Below, piece after piece: positions 63,982 to 64,000 of a stretch of DNA of 64,000 nucleotides; positions within the stretch are counted from its first letter, which is position 1; every line of letters starts with the position of its first letter. The translations under genes and the position numbers were made by a program. The notes under the pieces are model-generated. The model searched no databases. It saw nothing but the letters and a program-made list of their open reading frames with translations, and was not told where the DNA came from. The stretch spans positions 169,974-233,973 of the forward strand of contig NZ_BPFH01000006.1 of NCBI RefSeq assembly GCF_019655435.1. Reading direction: 5' to 3'. This DNA is from Jannaschia pagri. GTDB taxonomy: Bacteria > Pseudomonadota > Alphaproteobacteria > Rhodobacterales > Rhodobacteraceae.

Positions 63982-64000
63982 CCCCCTCACCGGCGGCGCT

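Noticed and set aside
1..64000. Mobile elements, prophage, defence or tRNA genes
   Set aside because: I scanned for transposase, integrase, phage and nuclease/toxin motifs and for TTCGAATC-type tRNA arms and found no case that I could support.

Overview
The window is chromosomal DNA from a GC-rich alphaproteobacterium, most likely a marine member of the Rhodobacterales (Roseobacter group). The evidence is a RegB/RegA redox two-component pair, alphaproteobacterial-type AddA/AddB, a PrtD-type type I secretion ABC protein with its HlyD-like adaptor, a TRAP-type binding protein, small Rhodobacterales-type families (DUF6525, DUF3775, DUF2853, DUF2177) and many genes that overlap by exactly 4 bases (ATGA or GTGA). 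I see no tRNA or rRNA gene, no insertion sequence, no prophage, no CRISPR array and no defence island. Gene density is high and most of the content is housekeeping.

Layout. 1-5.3 kb: a polysaccharide block with the end of gmd, fcl, an alpha-1,2-fucosyltransferase-like GT11 protein, a GT4 and a GT25 glycosyltransferase, and a sulfotransferase-like P-loop protein. 5.7-12.9 kb: a tiny membrane protein with a strong ribosome binding site, YggT, a thioesterase, an MFS permease overlapping mepA and a phytase-like esterase, a LOG-family protein, a serine/threonine dehydratase, a thioredoxin-like protein and a YdcZ-type transporter. 13-16 kb: dapD and dapE with small conserved genes between them. 16-23 kb: yaaA, DUF3775, recQ, an orphan TRAP binding protein, rsmD, an FAD reductase and a peroxiredoxin. 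23.5-28.7 kb: a divergent Lrp regulator with arginase and ornithine cyclodeaminase (arginine to ornithine to proline), then a reverse-strand operon ridA-GDPD-FemAB-like-phhB. 29-36.4 kb: type I secretion genes, a class A penicillin-binding protein, and glnK-amtB. 36.6-47 kb: a long reverse-strand operon, PAS protein-tsaE-amgK-murU-addB-addA-trxA, combining tRNA t6A formation, cell-wall recycling and double-strand break repair. 47-54 kb: regB and regA in divergent orientation, a LysR regulator and ahcY, a layout resembling the Rhodobacter capsulatus reg/hvr/ahcY region but without senC or a recognisable hvrA. 54-64 kb: DUF2853, clpB, a fasciclin-RTX surface protein, a glutamate-synthase-like FMN protein, and msrP-msrQ. 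The last 100 bases look like a strong promoter region, possibly of an rRNA operon lying beyond the window.

How the parts may work together. The 780-residue fasciclin-RTX protein is a plausible substrate for the type I exporter 26 kb away. Both promoter regions carry a TGTCA/TGAC dyad about 57 bp upstream of the start codon, which hints at shared control. Together with the fucose and glycosyltransferase genes this suggests a cell-surface or biofilm theme. MepA, PBP1A and AmgK-MurU cover peptidoglycan cleavage, synthesis and recycling.

I found no clear new multi-gene system. The most interesting items are a two-hairpin element at the 3' ends of dapE and the ornithine cyclodeaminase gene, which encodes the last residues and stop codon of both proteins, an unbroken run of 38 RTX nonapeptides, and the rearranged reg/ahcY locus.
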